From Prochlorococcus sp. AG-424-E20 (lineage in GTDB: Bacteria; Cyanobacteriota; Cyanobacteriia; PCC-6307; Cyanobiaceae): DNA of 33,379 bases. Below the pieces are notes generated by a model, which was not told the DNA's origin, ran no database searches, and saw only the letters and a program-made list of their open reading frames with translations. The translations under genes were made by a program, and so were the position numbers. Positions 13,881-23,844 of this stretch are shown here, piece by piece; positions within the stretch are counted from its first letter, which is position 1, and each line of letters opens with the position of its first letter. The DNA lies in assembly GCA_003213355.1 (NCBI GenBank), contig QCND01000009.1, positions 1 through 33,379 of the forward strand, given 5' to 3'.

Positions 13881-15395
13881 TTATTTGATTAAAATATCTA
13901 TATTTATATTTTTTTCGAAGGCATCAGTTAATAAATCTAATAATTTTTCTCTTTTATCACCATTGTTTTCTTCATTAATTTTTAAATGATTTAATCCCTT
14001 TTTCTGTCTTATTTTATTCAGCCATTGCCTACGCCATTCATCATTTTCAAAAATTCCATGTAAATAAGTTCCTCCAATAAAGCTTTTATCTTTTTTTTCA
14101 ATTACCCACCCTAAAGAACTGTTTTTGAATAGAGAAATAATTTCAGAATCTTTATTATTGATTAAATCACTTTCCCCATAATGCATTTCAAACCCCTTTA
14201 TATTCTGAGAACATGGCCATGAAGCTTCTTCTTCTCTTTGTGAGGTGTGTTTGATTTCTCCAAATCTTGTTTTGATTGGAAGAAGGTTCATCCCTATATT
14301 TGGAAATGCATTTATTTCATTAATACTTTCCTGCTGATGTGGGTCTTCCAATGATTTTCCTAGCATTTGTAATCCTCCACATATGCCAAAAATATTTCCC
14401 CCATTTTTGGCATAATCTTTTATTTGATTGCTCAAACCAGCTTTATTTAAACTCTCTAGATCTTTAATCGTTTGTTTGCTTCCAGGAATTATTAATACAT
14501 CTGGTTTACCTAGTTCTTCTCCAGGTTCTATCCAGCGCATTTGAATACTTGAATCGCTAAAGAAAGGATCTAAATCAGAAAAATTGCTAATTCTAGGTAA
14601 TTTTATTATTGCTATTTCTATTTCTGCACTTTGATTTATTTGCTTCCTTTCAAGTAAGTCAAGGGAATCTTCAGGTGGAAAAATCTCTTTTAGCCACGGC
14701 AATATTCCTAAAACTGGGATTCCTGTTTCTTTTTCTATCCATGTAACTCCTGATTCGAATAAGGCTTTATCGCCTCTGAATCTATTAATAATTATTCCTT
14801 TAATTAATTTTTTTTCATCAGGTTTCATCAATGCAATTGTTCCAATGATTTGAGCAAAAACGCCTCCTCTTTCAATATCTGCTACTAAAATACAATTTGC
14901 ATTTAGAAATTTTGCTAATTTCAAATTTGTAAGATCTTTATGTTGCAAATTCACTTCTACGGGGCTTCCAGCCCCTTCAAGAATCAGTCTTCCGTTGGTT
15001 TTACTCTTTAATAATATTGCTAGGCCTTTTTTAATAGCTTCCCACCCAGAATCGAACCAGTCTTCGTAATAATTAATCGCTTTGCTAGTGCCGACACTTT
15101 TGCCTAGATGAATTACTTCACTTGTGCAATCCCCTTTTGGCTTTAGAAGCACAGGATTCATTTCAGCACTTGGCTCTAAGCCTGCAGACCAAGATTGTAG
15201 GGCTTGAGAATATGCCATTTCTCTTCCCTGTGTATCAACCCAAGCGTTATTGCTCATGTTTTGGCCCTTAAAAGGTATTGGCTGTTCCCCTTTCCTTTTT
15301 AAGCATCGACAAATAGCAGTAGCTATTAGCGTTTTACCTGCGCCACTAGAGGTTCCTAAAACCATTAGTGGAGTCCTTTTGAGATCTATGTTCAT
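13881..15395 (-). CDS. cobQ: Cobyric acid synthase
   Basis: A 504-aa glutamine-dependent amidotransferase that amidates adenosylcobyrinic acid a,c-diamide in (pseudo)cobalamin synthesis. The N-terminal ATPase domain begins with LGTSSGAGKT (13-22) and contains FKGQNMSNNAWV. The C-terminal glutaminase-type domain has NIFGICGGLQMLG with nucleophile Cys339, and GGTYLHGIF near the end for the catalytic histidine. Length is normal. Its ATG overlaps the TGA of the upstream 124-aa gene (ATGA), implying translational coupling. Confidence 0.96.
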   Translation of the reverse strand: MNIDLKRTPLMVLGTSSGAGKTLIATAICRCLKRKGEQPIPFKGQNMSNNAWVDTQGREMAYSQALQSWSAGLEPSAEMNPVLLKPKGDCTSEVIHLGKSVGTSKAINYYEDWFDSGWEAIKKGLAILLKSKTNGRLILEGAGSPVEVNLQHKDLTNLKLAKFLNANCILVADIERGGVFAQIIGTIALMKPDEKKLIKGIIINRFRGDKALFESGVTWIEKETGIPVLGILPWLKEIFPPEDSLDLLERKQINQSAEIEIAIIKLPRISNFSDLDPFFSDSSIQMRWIEPGEELGKPDVLIIPGSKQTIKDLESLNKAGLSNQIKDYAKNGGNIFGICGGLQMLGKSLEDPHQQESINEINAFPNIGMNLLPIKTRFGEIKHTSQREEEASWPCSQNIKGFEMHYGESDLINNKDSEIISLFKNSSLGWVIEKKDKSFIGGTYLHGIFENDEWRRQWLNKIRQKKGLNHLKINEENNGDKREKLLDLLTDAFEKNINIDILIK

Positions 15396-15766
15396 CTAGG
15401 TGATAGTTGATACTTTAGGCATGTAATTAATTTTTTTATAAGCGATATTCTTTTAGTAAATAAATCTGCACGGCTTTCTAGTACTTTTCTTCCTGTTGGT
15501 GTAATACGAACTTTGGAAGTAAGACCTTGGCCATCAACTTCCCTTCTTAATACTCCAATTTTAATTAATTTAAGAAATTCATTCTCTATGAATAAAGAAC
15601 TATTGATAAACATAAATTCTTGACTCAAATATTTTGTTTTATTTTCAAAAACATCTTGAGCACTGAGACTCTTTTTTTGAAGACTTTGAAAAAGAAATAA
15701 GTTAAAGGGAGAATTCCTAATCCCTTTCTTTGCTCTTCTAAAGATTTTTTGGTCAATCAGCAACAT
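15392..15766 (-). CDS. Conserved protein with a winged-helix-like C-terminus
   Basis: A 124-aa basic protein. The C-terminal half (FLKLIKIGVLRREVDGQGLTSKVRITPTGRKVLES) has the pattern of a winged-helix unit: recognition helix, wing strand pair, then T-x-x-G-R helix. DNA binding is possible but not shown. It overlaps the start of cobQ by 4 bp, so both come from one transcript, and it might regulate or merely accompany cobalamin synthesis. Confidence 0.65.
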   Translation of the reverse strand: MLLIDQKIFRRAKKGIRNSPFNLFLFQSLQKKSLSAQDVFENKTKYLSQEFMFINSSLFIENEFLKLIKIGVLRREVDGQGLTSKVRITPTGRKVLESRADLFTKRISLIKKLITCLKYQLSPR

Positions 15767-15836
15767 TTAATTAAAAGGATTTATTTTTAAATGGAAGATC
15801 AATAATGATCGTAAGATTTAAAAAATTTAGATTTCT

Positions 15837-16472
15837 ATGTTTGTGCTTGCCTCTGCATCCAAAGCACGTCAAAAATTACTTGATCAAATAGCTTTGAGAC
15901 ACAGAGTTATTGTAAGTGATTTTGATGAGACACAGCTTCAGGAACCAGATCCAATCTTGAAGGTCAAATTATTAGCCAAGGGTAAAGCTGACAGTGCATT
16001 AAAAAAGTTGATAGAAGAAAATCAAGCCTTAAATACTTATCAAGCTTTATTAGGTTGTGATTCTTTGTTTGAGTTTAAGGGGGAAATTTTTGAAAAACCA
16101 ATTAATAAAGAGCAATTGATATCGAGATGGCAAAGGATGTCTGGTCAATCTGGTTTTTTACATACTGGTCACTATTTGATTTCGTTGGATAAGCCCAAAG
16201 CTGATATGGAAAGTATTTCACAAAATAATAGTTGCGAAGGAGTTGTGAGCACAAAAATTGAATTTATGAATTTATCCAATTTTGAGATTAATAAATATGC
16301 TTCAACTTCAGAACCATACAATTGTGCAGGAGGATTTGCGATTGAGGGAAATGGAGGACTTTTTATAAAAAAAATAGATGGATGTTTTACTAATGTTATT
16401 GGGCTCAGCTTACCTTGGTTAAAAAATAATTTAGAAAAATTTGGTTTATCTCGCTTGCTTTTAGATATGTAA
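15837..16472 (+). CDS. maf: Maf family nucleotide pyrophosphatase
   Basis: A 211-aa protein. It has the Maf N-terminus (FVLASASKARQKLL, 2-15), the metal/nucleotide loop around GCDSLFEFKGEIFEKP (about 72-88) and the C-terminal block EPYNCAGGFAIEGNGG...FTNVIGLSLP. Maf proteins hydrolyse non-canonical or standard NTPs to NMP plus pyrophosphate and are linked to house-cleaning and division arrest. The normally conserved ADT motif reads CDS here, as in some cyanobacterial members. Convergent with psbC, separated by a terminator. Confidence 0.92.
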   Translation: MFVLASASKARQKLLDQIALRHRVIVSDFDETQLQEPDPILKVKLLAKGKADSALKKLIEENQALNTYQALLGCDSLFEFKGEIFEKPINKEQLISRWQRMSGQSGFLHTGHYLISLDKPKADMESISQNNSCEGVVSTKIEFMNLSNFEINKYASTSEPYNCAGGFAIEGNGGLFIKKIDGCFTNVIGLSLPWLKNNLEKFGLSRLLLDM

Positions 16473-16501
16473 ATAATAGTAAGATCAAATATTTTAACCA
16501 T

Positions 16502-16533
16502 AAAAAAAGCCCTCTATTAAGAGGACTTTTTTT
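16502..16533. terminator. Bidirectional terminator between maf and psbC
   Basis: gccctct-atta-agaggac lies between a run of A on the left and a run of T on the right. On the minus strand the imperfect pair becomes a G-U wobble, so it serves psbDC best. It lies 15 bp after the psbC stop. Confidence 0.8.
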
Positions 16534-16547
16534 ATTTATTGATGGAT

Positions 16548-17930
16548 CTAATCTAGATCAGGCATTGAAAGAGCAGGTTCTTGTGAACGACTGATACCTT
16601 TTTCAAATCCAGCTGCAGCAGCTCTCGCACGACCAGCATGCCAAAGATGACCTACAAAAGTAAACCAACCAAGGAAGAATTGAGCACCTGCTAGCCATTG
16701 ACGCAAGTTAACAAAGTTAACAGCATTAGGCTCAGTAATGATTCCACCAACAGAGTTGATAGATGCGTTTGGAGCATGTGTCATGTATTCAGCTGCACGG
16801 CGAACCTGCCAAGGCTGAATATCATTTTGAATCTTCTCAAGGCTGAGACCATTTGGTCCTCTAAGAGGCTCAAGCCAAGGTCCACGGAAATCCCAAAAGC
16901 GCATAGTCTCTCCACCAAAGATGATTTCACCAGTAGGAGAACGCATTAGGTATTTACCTAAACCAGTTGGACCCATTGTTGAACCTACATTTGCTCCAAT
17001 TCGTTGGTCACGAACTAGGAATGTAAAACTTTGGGCCTGAGAAGCTTCAGCGTTTGTTGGACCGTAGAACTCAGATGGATAAGCAGTGTTGTTAAACCAG
17101 ATGAAACATGAAGCTACAAAACTTGCAACACAAATCCCACCTAATGCATAACTGAGAAGTCCTTCACCATTCCAGATAAAGGCTCTTCTTGCCCATCCAT
17201 AAGGCTTAGTGAAGATATGGAAAAGTCCACCAATTATTTCGATTACACCCAGGTAAACATGTCCTCCGACAATATCTTCCATTGAGTTAACACCAACCAT
17301 CCAACCACCACCACCCCATGGGGTTGATAGTAGATATCCAAAAATAATTCTTGGATCGAGTGTTGGGTTGATCAACCTAACTTCTCCCCCACCAGGAGCC
17401 CAAGTGTCGTATGCGCCTCCTATGTACATCCAGTTAATGGACCACAAAAGAGCACCAACGCCTAGAACAACCAAATGAAAACCAAGAATGTTGGTCATTT
17501 GATTTTTATCTCTCCAGTCAGTTGAGAAGAATGGGAAATCTTCTTCAAGTTTCTCTGGACCAGCTAAGGAGTGGAAAACTCCTCCAAAGCCAAGGATTCC
17601 AGATGCAACAAGGTGAATCACACCTGCGATGAAGAATGGCCAAACATCAGTGACTTCTCCACCTGGACCAATCCCGTATCCAAACATGGCTACGTGAGGC
17701 ATACAAATTAAGCCTTGTTCCCACATGGGTTTATCCATGGTGAAATGACTTACTTCGAAAAGCATCATCGCGCCTGCCCAGAACACAATTAGTCCTGCGT
17801 GAGCGATATGAGCACCTAATAGTCTTCCAGAGAGGTTGATTAGCCTTGCATTTCCTACATACCAGGCGTAACCAGTCTCTTCGAGACTTTGATTAGGGGC
17901 TTTAAGTAAACTATTAAAGGGCGTTTCCAC
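16548..17930 (-). CDS. psbC: Photosystem II CP43 chlorophyll apoprotein
   Basis: A 460-aa thylakoid membrane protein binding the inner-antenna chlorophylls of PSII and contributing a ligand to the Mn4CaO5 cluster. Recognisable blocks: [25 protein letters not shown] near the start, the large lumenal loop with [28 protein letters not shown], and [17 protein letters not shown] near the end. The start is GTG at 17930, preceded by gaggagg and giving the expected N-terminus [12 protein letters not shown]. The track's upstream ATG (17957) is in frame but reads psbD codons. It overlaps psbD by 17 bp, the same overlap found in chloroplasts. Confidence 0.97.
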   Translation of the reverse strand: METPFNSLLKAPNQSLEETGYAWYVGNARLINLSGRLLGAHIAHAGLIVFWAGAMMLFEVSHFTMDKPMWEQGLICMPHVAMFGYGIGPGGEVTDVWPFFIAGVIHLVASGILGFGGVFHSLAGPEKLEEDFPFFSTDWRDKNQMTNILGFHLVVLGVGALLWSINWMYIGGAYDTWAPGGGEVRLINPTLDPRIIFGYLLSTPWGGGGWMVGVNSMEDIVGGHVYLGVIEIIGGLFHIFTKPYGWARRAFIWNGEGLLSYALGGICVASFVASCFIWFNNTAYPSEFYGPTNAEASQAQSFTFLVRDQRIGANVGSTMGPTGLGKYLMRSPTGEIIFGGETMRFWDFRGPWLEPLRGPNGLSLEKIQNDIQPWQVRRAAEYMTHAPNASINSVGGIITEPNAVNFVNLRQWLAGAQFFLGWFTFVGHLWHAGRARAAAAGFEKGISRSQEPALSMPDLD

Positions 17931-18990
17931 GTGGGAGTACCTCCTCAGGGAATACAAAGTTTTCGTGTGGCTGGTCTACAGAAGACATCCATGCACGCAT
18001 ACCTTCATTTAGAAGGATGTTTTTGGTATAGAAAGTTTCGAATTCAGGATCTTCAGCAGCTCTGATTTCTTGGCTAACAAAGTCGTAAGCACGAAGGTTT
18101 AGAGCTAATCCGACGATTCCAATTGATGCTGCCCACATTCCTGTTACTGGAACGAAGAGCATCAAGAAGTGAAGGAAACGCTTATTTGAGAAAGCAATAC
18201 CGAAAATCTGACTCCAGAAACGGTTTGCAGTAATAAAAGAGTAAGTTTCTTCTTCTTGAACTGGATCGAAACCTCTAAATGTTGAACTCTGAGCTTTACC
18301 GTCAGAGTACTGACTTGAATCTTCGTAAAGAGTGTTCTGAACTGTTGCGCCGTGAATAGCACAAAGAAGAGCACCACCAAGAATTCCAGCTACTCCCATC
18401 ATGTGAAAAGGGTTAAGCGTGATGTTATGGAATCCTTGAATGAAAAGAATGAAACGGAATATTGCTGCAACTCCAAATGAAGGAGCAAAAAACCAACTGT
18501 GCTGTCCTAATGGATAGATAAGGAAGCAAGCAGTAAATACTGCAATAACTGCTGAGAAAGCAAGTGCGTTATATGGACGGATACCAACTAGTCTTGCAAT
18601 TTCGAATTGACGAAGCATGAAGCCGATAAGACTAAATGCGCCGTGAAGAGCAACGAAATTCCAGAGGCCACCAAGTTGGAACCAACGTGTTAAATCGCCC
18701 TGAGCTTCTGGACCCCAAAGGAATAGAAGACTATGACCCATGGCGTCGCCAGGGGTGCTAACAGCGGCTGTGAGGAAATTGCATCCCTCAAGGTAAGAAC
18801 TGGCTACACCGTGGGTGTACCAGGAAGAAACGAAGGTTGTACCTGTAAACCATCCACCTATAGCTAGGAAAGCCGTAGGGAAGAGTAGTAGTCCAGACCA
18901 ACCAACAAATACGAATCGGTCGCGCTTTAACCAGTCATCGAGGGCGTCAAACCAACCTCGTTCTGTTGCGCTTCCAACAGCGATCGTCAT
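17914..18990 (-). CDS. psbD: Photosystem II reaction-centre protein D2
   Basis: A 358-aa five-helix thylakoid protein that, with D1, binds P680, pheophytin, the quinone QA and the non-haem iron. It has the canonical start [35 protein letters not shown] with the P680 histidine region, and [21 protein letters not shown] with the QA/Fe histidine. The end, [12 protein letters not shown], is encoded by the DNA that also holds the psbC ribosome site and GTG start. A ribosome-site-like cctcc complement lies just upstream of the ATG. Divergent from ycf4 across 200 bp. Confidence 0.98.
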   Translation of the reverse strand: MTIAVGSATERGWFDALDDWLKRDRFVFVGWSGLLLFPTAFLAIGGWFTGTTFVSSWYTHGVASSYLEGCNFLTAAVSTPGDAMGHSLLFLWGPEAQGDLTRWFQLGGLWNFVALHGAFSLIGFMLRQFEIARLVGIRPYNALAFSAVIAVFTACFLIYPLGQHSWFFAPSFGVAAIFRFILFIQGFHNITLNPFHMMGVAGILGGALLCAIHGATVQNTLYEDSSQYSDGKAQSSTFRGFDPVQEEETYSFITANRFWSQIFGIAFSNKRFLHFLMLFVPVTGMWAASIGIVGLALNLRAYDFVSQEIRAAEDPEFETFYTKNILLNEGMRAWMSSVDQPHENFVFPEEVLPRGNAL

Positions 18991-19124
18991 GGGAGGAGCG
19001 TTGCTGAGCTTTTGTATACGTCGAGGACTTTAACAACGATGACGGGGTTTGTGGGTAAATCTTTAACTTGATGAAATCCCTTGTATTGAAATGAGATAAA
19101 ATCAATTTTTTTTATTTCTACTTA

Positions 19125-19153
19125 TTAATTGTCAAAAACTTAGTCTCTATAAT
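19125..19153 (+). promoter_or_regulatory. Candidate ycf4 promoter
   Basis: A consensus -10 TATAAT (19148-19153) lies 38 bp before the ycf4 ATG. A poor -35-like ttaatt (19125-19130) is 17 bp upstream of it. On the opposite strand TTGACA (19135-19130) could be a psbD -35, but no good -10 follows it. Confidence 0.45.
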
Positions 19154-19190
19154 GTTTTGAAAGGGATGTTCTTCCAAATTTCATTAGATT

Positions 19191-19766
19191 ATGTCATCTG
19201 AATCAAAGTTAAGCCAATCAGAAAAAGAGCTATCTGGTTTGGTTCTAGAACAGAAAATTAAAGGTTCGCGTAAGGTTTCGAACTATCTCGTTGCTTCGAT
19301 GCTAAGTATCGGAGGTGTTGGATTTTTATTGGCTTCATTCTCTAGTTATTTTGGAAGAGATTTTTTACCACTAGGAACCCCTTCGACCCTGATTTTTGTT
19401 CCTCAAGGCTTGGTTATGGGGCTATACGGTGTAGCGGCTTTCTTGTTGGCTATTTATTTTTGGAGACTGATAAATATTGATTATGGTTCTGGAGTAAATA
19501 GATTTGACAAAAATAAAGGAGTTTTATCTTTATCTAGGAGAGGTTTATTCAAAAATATAGAAATAGAAATCCCCATCGATGAGATTAAAGCTGTGAAATT
19601 AGAGGTAAGAGAAGGCTTTAATCCACTAAGAAGAGTATCTTTGAGAATTAAAGGTAGGAAGGATTTACCTATATCTAGAGTTGGATCTCCTACACCATTA
19701 TTAGATTTAGAGAATGAAGGGGCTGAAATTGCGCGATTTTTAGAGGTTAACCTTGAAGGAATTTAA
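19191..19766 (+). CDS. ycf4: Photosystem I assembly protein Ycf4
   Basis: A 191-aa thylakoid protein with two membrane helices (about 28-50 and 65-87), followed by a stromal domain with [22 protein letters not shown] and [23 protein letters not shown]. The latter is the Ycf4 signature. It scaffolds assembly of PSI subunits. It starts at ATG 19191 ([13 protein letters not shown]). Located back-to-back with psbD and overlapped at its end by the cyclophilin gene. Confidence 0.96.
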   Translation: MSSESKLSQSEKELSGLVLEQKIKGSRKVSNYLVASMLSIGGVGFLLASFSSYFGRDFLPLGTPSTLIFVPQGLVMGLYGVAAFLLAIYFWRLINIDYGSGVNRFDKNKGVLSLSRRGLFKNIEIEIPIDEIKAVKLEVREGFNPLRRVSLRIKGRKDLPISRVGSPTPLLDLENEGAEIARFLEVNLEGI

Positions 19767-20463
19767 TAATAAAATTACAAAACTTTCAAACAATTCAATT
19801 TTATCTTGTAAATTCTTTCAACCTGTTTATATTTTTCTGTTTGTCAATTTGTTTTTGATTTTGGGATGTGCAAATATAAATAGAAACGAAGATATCAATA
19901 TATGCTCTACGACAAAACTCCCCTGTATAGAATCAAATGAATATGTCTTGTTTATTACTAATAAAGGCAAGATAAAATTAGAGCTATATGGTAAATCAGC
20001 TCCAATAACTGTTGGGAACTTTATAGATTTTGTCGAAAAAGGTGCCTTAAATAAAACAATTTTTAACAGGGTTATTAAAAAACCTTACCCTTTTATTATT
20101 AGAGGTGGAGACCATACATTAATAGGAAATCAAAATAAGTTTATAGAGACTAAAACAAAAGATAAAAGATATATTCCCTTGGAAATCAAACTAAAGACAA
20201 GTAATTTACCAATATATGGAAAAGAAATTGATTCACCTAGTCAAATAAATAATATTGAACTTAAGCATAAAAGATCATATTTATCTATGGCAAGATCTAA
20301 AGCAGTAAATTCAGCAAGTTTGCAATTTTATATTATACTCAAATCTTTACCAGAACTTGATGGAAGGTATGCTGTTTTTGGAAAAGTGGTTAGTGGTATG
20401 GATATAGTTGATTTAATTCAAGAAGAGGATTTTATAATTGAAGCTAAAAGAGTTGACTCTTAA
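19753..20463 (+). CDS. Cyclophilin-type peptidyl-prolyl isomerase, probable lipoprotein
   Basis: A 236-aa protein. A hydrophobic N-terminal segment ends in the lipobox LILGC (Cys39), so it should be a membrane-anchored lipoprotein facing the periplasm or thylakoid lumen. The cyclophilin domain follows: [26 protein letters not shown] (about 75-100), [17 protein letters not shown], and [32 protein letters not shown]. It probably assists folding of exported proteins. The sequence lacks any early ATG; the TTG at 19753, inside ycf4, overlaps it by 14 bp and is preceded by purines. Co-transcription with ycf4 is likely. Confidence 0.85.
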   Translation: MKEFNNKITKLSNNSILSCKFFQPVYIFLFVNLFLILGCANINRNEDINICSTTKLPCIESNEYVLFITNKGKIKLELYGKSAPITVGNFIDFVEKGALNKTIFNRVIKKPYPFIIRGGDHTLIGNQNKFIETKTKDKRYIPLEIKLKTSNLPIYGKEIDSPSQINNIELKHKRSYLSMARSKAVNSASLQFYIILKSLPELDGRYAVFGKVVSGMDIVDLIQEEDFIIEAKRVDS

Positions 20464-20479
20464 AAAAAATTATTTTTTT

Positions 20480-20983
20480 TTAGGTTTTTAACATTTCTGT
20501 GTTTACACCTGAGGCCCTCTTAAGAGCAACTTTCCCTGTTCTTGCAATTTCTAAAATTCCATAAGGCTTCAATAAATTTTCCAGAGCAACAAGTTTGCCT
20601 GGATCTCCAACAACTTCAAGTGTCAGAGCAATATCCGAAACATCTACAACTTTTGCTCTGAAAACTTGAACAAGATCTAATATTTTCCCTCTGTTCTCAG
20701 ATGATGCAGAGACTTTCAAGAGCATTAACTCTCTTTCTACAGCTGGTAAAGTTGTCAAATCGAGAACTTCTAAAACATTTATTAATTTGTTGAGTTGTTT
20801 GGTCATTTGTTGAAGCGTTGAGTCGTCCCCTTGAACGACCATTGTTAATCTTGATATCCCTTTGGCTTCTGCAGGACCAACAGCCAAGCTATCAATATTA
20901 AATCCTCTTCTTGCAAAAAGGCCTGCAATCCTGCTTAGTGCTCCAGATTCATCTTCAACTAAAACTGAAAGTGTGTGCTTCAT
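20480..20983 (-). CDS. ilvN: Acetolactate synthase small (regulatory) subunit
   Basis: A 167-aa protein with an N-terminal ACT domain ([32 protein letters not shown]) and a second ferredoxin-like domain ([34 protein letters not shown]). It binds branched-chain amino acids and gives feedback control of the acetolactate synthase large subunit. The length is typical of IlvH/IlvN. It starts 5 bp downstream of the alpha/beta-hydrolase stop, so the two are probably one operon. Confidence 0.95.
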   Translation of the reverse strand: MKHTLSVLVEDESGALSRIAGLFARRGFNIDSLAVGPAEAKGISRLTMVVQGDDSTLQQMTKQLNKLINVLEVLDLTTLPAVERELMLLKVSASSENRGKILDLVQVFRAKVVDVSDIALTLEVVGDPGKLVALENLLKPYGILEIARTGKVALKRASGVNTEMLKT

Positions 20984-20988
20984 ATTTT

Positions 20989-21960
20989 TTACTTAGAAGT
21001 TTTTAAGTTCTTCAGCCATTTCATAACAATTTGATTGAAATGTTTCGGTAATTCATCGTGGATACAATGACCTGCTTCGTTAACTACGGTTAATTTAAGC
21101 CAAGGATGGAGCTTTATTAGTTTTTTTGCTAAAAATATAGGTATCAATTTATCCTGTTTTCCCCAAATTAATAAAATTGGGGGACGATTTGGCAGGTTTT
21201 GAATCTTCTCAATAATAGATGGACCTTTTGCCGAATTTGGTCTATTGCTCATTCCAATACACATAGCTCTAAGAGCTTTGGATGCGTTGACTCTCTTAGC
21301 TGGTACTGTGACTATCCTTTTTAGAGGAGTGTCATTTGAAATTGAACGAAAATAGGCACTTTGAAGAGCAAAAGTAATTAATTTTGTTCTTGATATCAAA
21401 TTTATTAATGTCTTAAGTGGAAATAAATGAAAAACAATTTTTATGAGAAAACTTTTAACTTTTAAAAGCCAATTTGGAAAAGAAAATTTAATTGGATTAA
21501 CAAAAACTGGCTCTGGTAGTGGTGCGGCAATTATTGTTTTTATTAACTCTGCTCTCATAGAGAGTGTTGTGATTGCTGTTAAAGCTCCCAATGAATTTCC
21601 AATCAATATAACCTTTCCGTTCTTTTTTATATCTACAATTTCATCAAGAAAAGAAGCTAATTGATTTGCCCAAAATTGATTCTCTAAATACTTTATTTTA
21701 CTTTGAAGACTTTGCTCTGATTTCCCAAAACCTATTAAATCGATTCCGAAAACCCTAAAACCTTCTGATGCAAATATTTCTGCATTATTTCTCCAGTGAT
21801 CGCTGCTAGCTCCAAAACCATGAATTAGAACCATGGGAGGATTAGATTCCTCTCCGGTCACTCTGAAGTGGACCCTAAGATCTTTGTAGCTCCAATATTT
21901 AGATTCACCCCAATCAGGAGATCCCATTGAAGGCTCTTTATTAAAAATATTTTGCTGCAT
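20989..21960 (-). CDS. Alpha/beta-hydrolase fold protein
   Basis: A 323-aa hydrolase: oxyanion region [10 protein letters not shown] (47-56), nucleophile Ser123 in [11 protein letters not shown], acid in [12 protein letters not shown] (about 272) and catalytic His in [10 protein letters not shown] (about 298). This layout is common to cyanobacterial relatives of pheophytinase or esterases, but the substrate cannot be assigned. No signal peptide. The position just upstream of ilvN suggests shared transcription without a shared pathway. Confidence 0.82.
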   Translation of the reverse strand: MQQNIFNKEPSMGSPDWGESKYWSYKDLRVHFRVTGEESNPPMVLIHGFGASSDHWRNNAEIFASEGFRVFGIDLIGFGKSEQSLQSKIKYLENQFWANQLASFLDEIVDIKKNGKVILIGNSLGALTAITTLSMRAELIKTIIAAPLPEPVFVNPIKFSFPNWLLKVKSFLIKIVFHLFPLKTLINLISRTKLITFALQSAYFRSISNDTPLKRIVTVPAKRVNASKALRAMCIGMSNRPNSAKGPSIIEKIQNLPNRPPILLIWGKQDKLIPIFLAKKLIKLHPWLKLTVVNEAGHCIHDELPKHFNQIVMKWLKNLKTSK

Positions 21961-22103
21961 TTAGATCAAGACTCGCTTTAACTTTGTTTTTTATTATTTA
22001 TAGTTTCATTTTAAGTTTATTTTAAAAATTTGCTCATGCTTTTTGATTGTGGTCTGAATGTAAGGTCTTTAGGTTTTAATAGTAAATGAGTTAAGTTAAT
22101 TGA

Positions 22104-22202
22104 ATGGCATCAGAAATTTTTGGAATCGCTGCAGTCTTTTGGGTTTTGATTCCCGTTGGGCTTTTAGGAGGAGTTCTTCTCTTGAAACTTCAGGGTGATT
22201 AA
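22104..22202 (+). CDS. petM: Cytochrome b6f complex subunit VII (PetM)
   Basis: A 32-aa single-helix thylakoid protein, too short for the ORF track: [20 protein letters not shown], then a short Gly/Leu stretch and KLQGD. The sequence matches the PetM family over its full length. It stabilises the cytochrome b6f dimer. It lies directly before ycf39, 55 bp away, in the same orientation. Confidence 0.95.
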   Translation: MASEIFGIAAVFWVLIPVGLLGGVLLLKLQGD

Positions 22203-22257
22203 TTTCCACAATCCATAGTTTGCCCATTTAAGCTCGACTCTTGTAATGAATTCAACT

Positions 22258-23220
22258 ATGCAAGTTCTGGTGATTGGTGGCACAGGAACTCTTGGTCGCC
22301 AAATAGCCAAAAACGCTATAGATGCAGGGCATAAAGTGCGTTGCATGGTTAGGAAACCAAAAGCTGCTTCATTCCTTCAGGAGTGGGGCTGTGAGTTAAC
22401 TCGTGGCAATTTAATTAATAAAGAAGATATTGAGTATGCGCTTGATGGAGTTGATGCTGTTATTGATGCAGCAACCAGTAGACCTGATGATCCACGCAGC
22501 GTCTACGAAACTGATTGGGATGGAAAATTAAATCTATTTAATGCTTGTGAAGAAAAAAATGTAAAAAGAGTAGTCTTTTTATCTTTGCTAGCAGCAAAAA
22601 AGTATAGAGAAATTCCATTAATGGATATCAAATACTGTACTGAAGAATTGCTGGTAAGTTCCTCCTTGGATTACACCATTCTGCAAGGCGTTGCTTTCAT
22701 GCAAGGAGCCATAGGTCAATTTGCTATTCCAATATTAAATAATGAACCAGTTTGGATAAGTGGAAATCCTACGGATATTGCTTATATGAATACACAGGAT
22801 ATTGCTCGATTTGCTGTTGCAGCTTTAGATAGGCCTCAAACCATAAAAGGAAGATTTCCAATAGTTGGACCGAAAGCATGGAGTGCTAAAGAATTAGTTG
22901 TTTTATGTGAAAAGTTCAGTGAAAAAAAAGCAAGAGTATTAAAAGTTTCCCCAACAATAATTTCTATTGCTCAATCAGTTGTATCGTTTTTCGAATCAAC
23001 ATTGAATGTTGCAGAGAGGCTCTCTTTCTCTGAATTGAGCGGCAGTGGAGGGAAGCTGGATGCTCCGATGGAGGATACTTATACAGCTTTTGGGCTTAAT
23101 AAAACTGATACAACAACAATGGAGGATTATATAAAAGAGTATTACGGAGTCATCCTGAAAAGGCTTAAAGATATAGGAGTTGATCTTGATATTGAAGAGA
23201 AGAAGAAATTCCCAATTTAA
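22258..23220 (+). CDS. ycf39: NmrA-like photosystem II assembly factor Ycf39
   Basis: A 320-aa atypical short-chain dehydrogenase. It has an N-terminal NAD(P)-binding loop GGTGTLGRQIAKNA, VRCMVRKPKAA, a central VIDAATSRPDDP and TILQGVAFMQG, followed by the family-specific C-terminal half. Ycf39/HCF244 binds with high-light-inducible proteins to newly made D1 and D2, so proximity to psbD is fitting. I prefer the ATG at 22258 (MQVLVIGG), which matches the usual start. The track's ATG at 22246 adds only four residues. Confidence 0.93.
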   Translation: MQVLVIGGTGTLGRQIAKNAIDAGHKVRCMVRKPKAASFLQEWGCELTRGNLINKEDIEYALDGVDAVIDAATSRPDDPRSVYETDWDGKLNLFNACEEKNVKRVVFLSLLAAKKYREIPLMDIKYCTEELLVSSSLDYTILQGVAFMQGAIGQFAIPILNNEPVWISGNPTDIAYMNTQDIARFAVAALDRPQTIKGRFPIVGPKAWSAKELVVLCEKFSEKKARVLKVSPTIISIAQSVVSFFESTLNVAERLSFSELSGSGGKLDAPMEDTYTAFGLNKTDTTTMEDYIKEYYGVILKRLKDIGVDLDIEEKKKFPI

Positions 23221-23271
23221 GCTATTGCAATAAAATAGTTAATATGTACTATTAAGAAAACTATTTTTGCA

Positions 23272-23487
23272 ATGTCTATTAGTCAAATTAAGAACCTCAA
23301 CAGGAGATTGGAAAATCTATCTAAAGAAGCGTCTTCGGAACTAGATAAGTTATGTGGTAATGAATTGTGGAAAAGTATTGGTTTTGAAGCTTTTGATGGT
23401 TTAGCTGATGCAGGCTTAAGAGCTTCTGCGAATTATTATTATGGACAATTTCAAACTGCTAGAGAGTTGCAAGACATTTTTAGTTGA
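23272..23487 (+). CDS. Small conserved protein, unknown
   Basis: A 71-aa soluble protein with an N-terminal helical segment (IKNLNRRLENLSKEASSEL) and a compact C-terminus containing GFEAFDGLADAGLRASANYY. Its composition resembles known picocyanobacterial small hypotheticals. No motif of known function. It lies between ycf39 and infA on the same strand. Confidence 0.65.
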   Translation: MSISQIKNLNRRLENLSKEASSELDKLCGNELWKSIGFEAFDGLADAGLRASANYYYGQFQTARELQDIFS

Positions 23488-23563
23488 TTATACATTTATT
23501 GGTTAATTAAAGACTTTTTAGAATACAATCATTTTAGTTAATTAGTGATGCAAAAAAAAACAC

Positions 23564-23833
23564 ATGATTGAAACATCCGGCGTTATTGAAAAAGAACAAG
23601 GCAATGGATTCTATCTTGTAACTCTTGAACAGCCCGCTGGACATCAATGCTTGTGTAGGGCCGCAGGAAAATTAACAAAATTCAGAATAAAATTGCTTGC
23701 AGGAGATAAAGTTCTTGTTGAAATCAGCCCCTATGATTTAACACGTGGTCGTATTACATATAGAGAAAGAAACGTAGGTCCTGGAGGAGGAAGGCAAGGT
23801 GGAAACAGACCAGGAGGGCCCAGAAAAAGATAG
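23564..23833 (+). CDS. infA: Translation initiation factor IF-1 with a Gly/Arg-rich tail
   Basis: An 89-aa protein. The S1/OB-fold domain runs through about residue 68 and ends in ISPYDLTRGRITYRER, the strongest IF-1 signature. The N-terminal half (VIEKEQGNGFYLVTLEQPAGHQ) is divergent. The last 18 residues (GPGGGRQGGNRPGGPRKR) form a Gly/Arg/Pro-rich tail that canonical 71-73-aa IF-1 lacks. It could be the sole IF-1 or a second, variant copy; the window cannot tell. A basic RG tail suggests extra RNA binding. Confidence 0.85.
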   Translation: MIETSGVIEKEQGNGFYLVTLEQPAGHQCLCRAAGKLTKFRIKLLAGDKVLVEISPYDLTRGRITYRERNVGPGGGRQGGNRPGGPRKR

Positions 23834-23844
23834 ACCTTGAATCA

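Noticed and set aside
17928-17957. ATG start for psbC at 17957
   Set aside because: It lacks a well-placed ribosome site and adds residues not seen in CP43. GTG 17930 fits.
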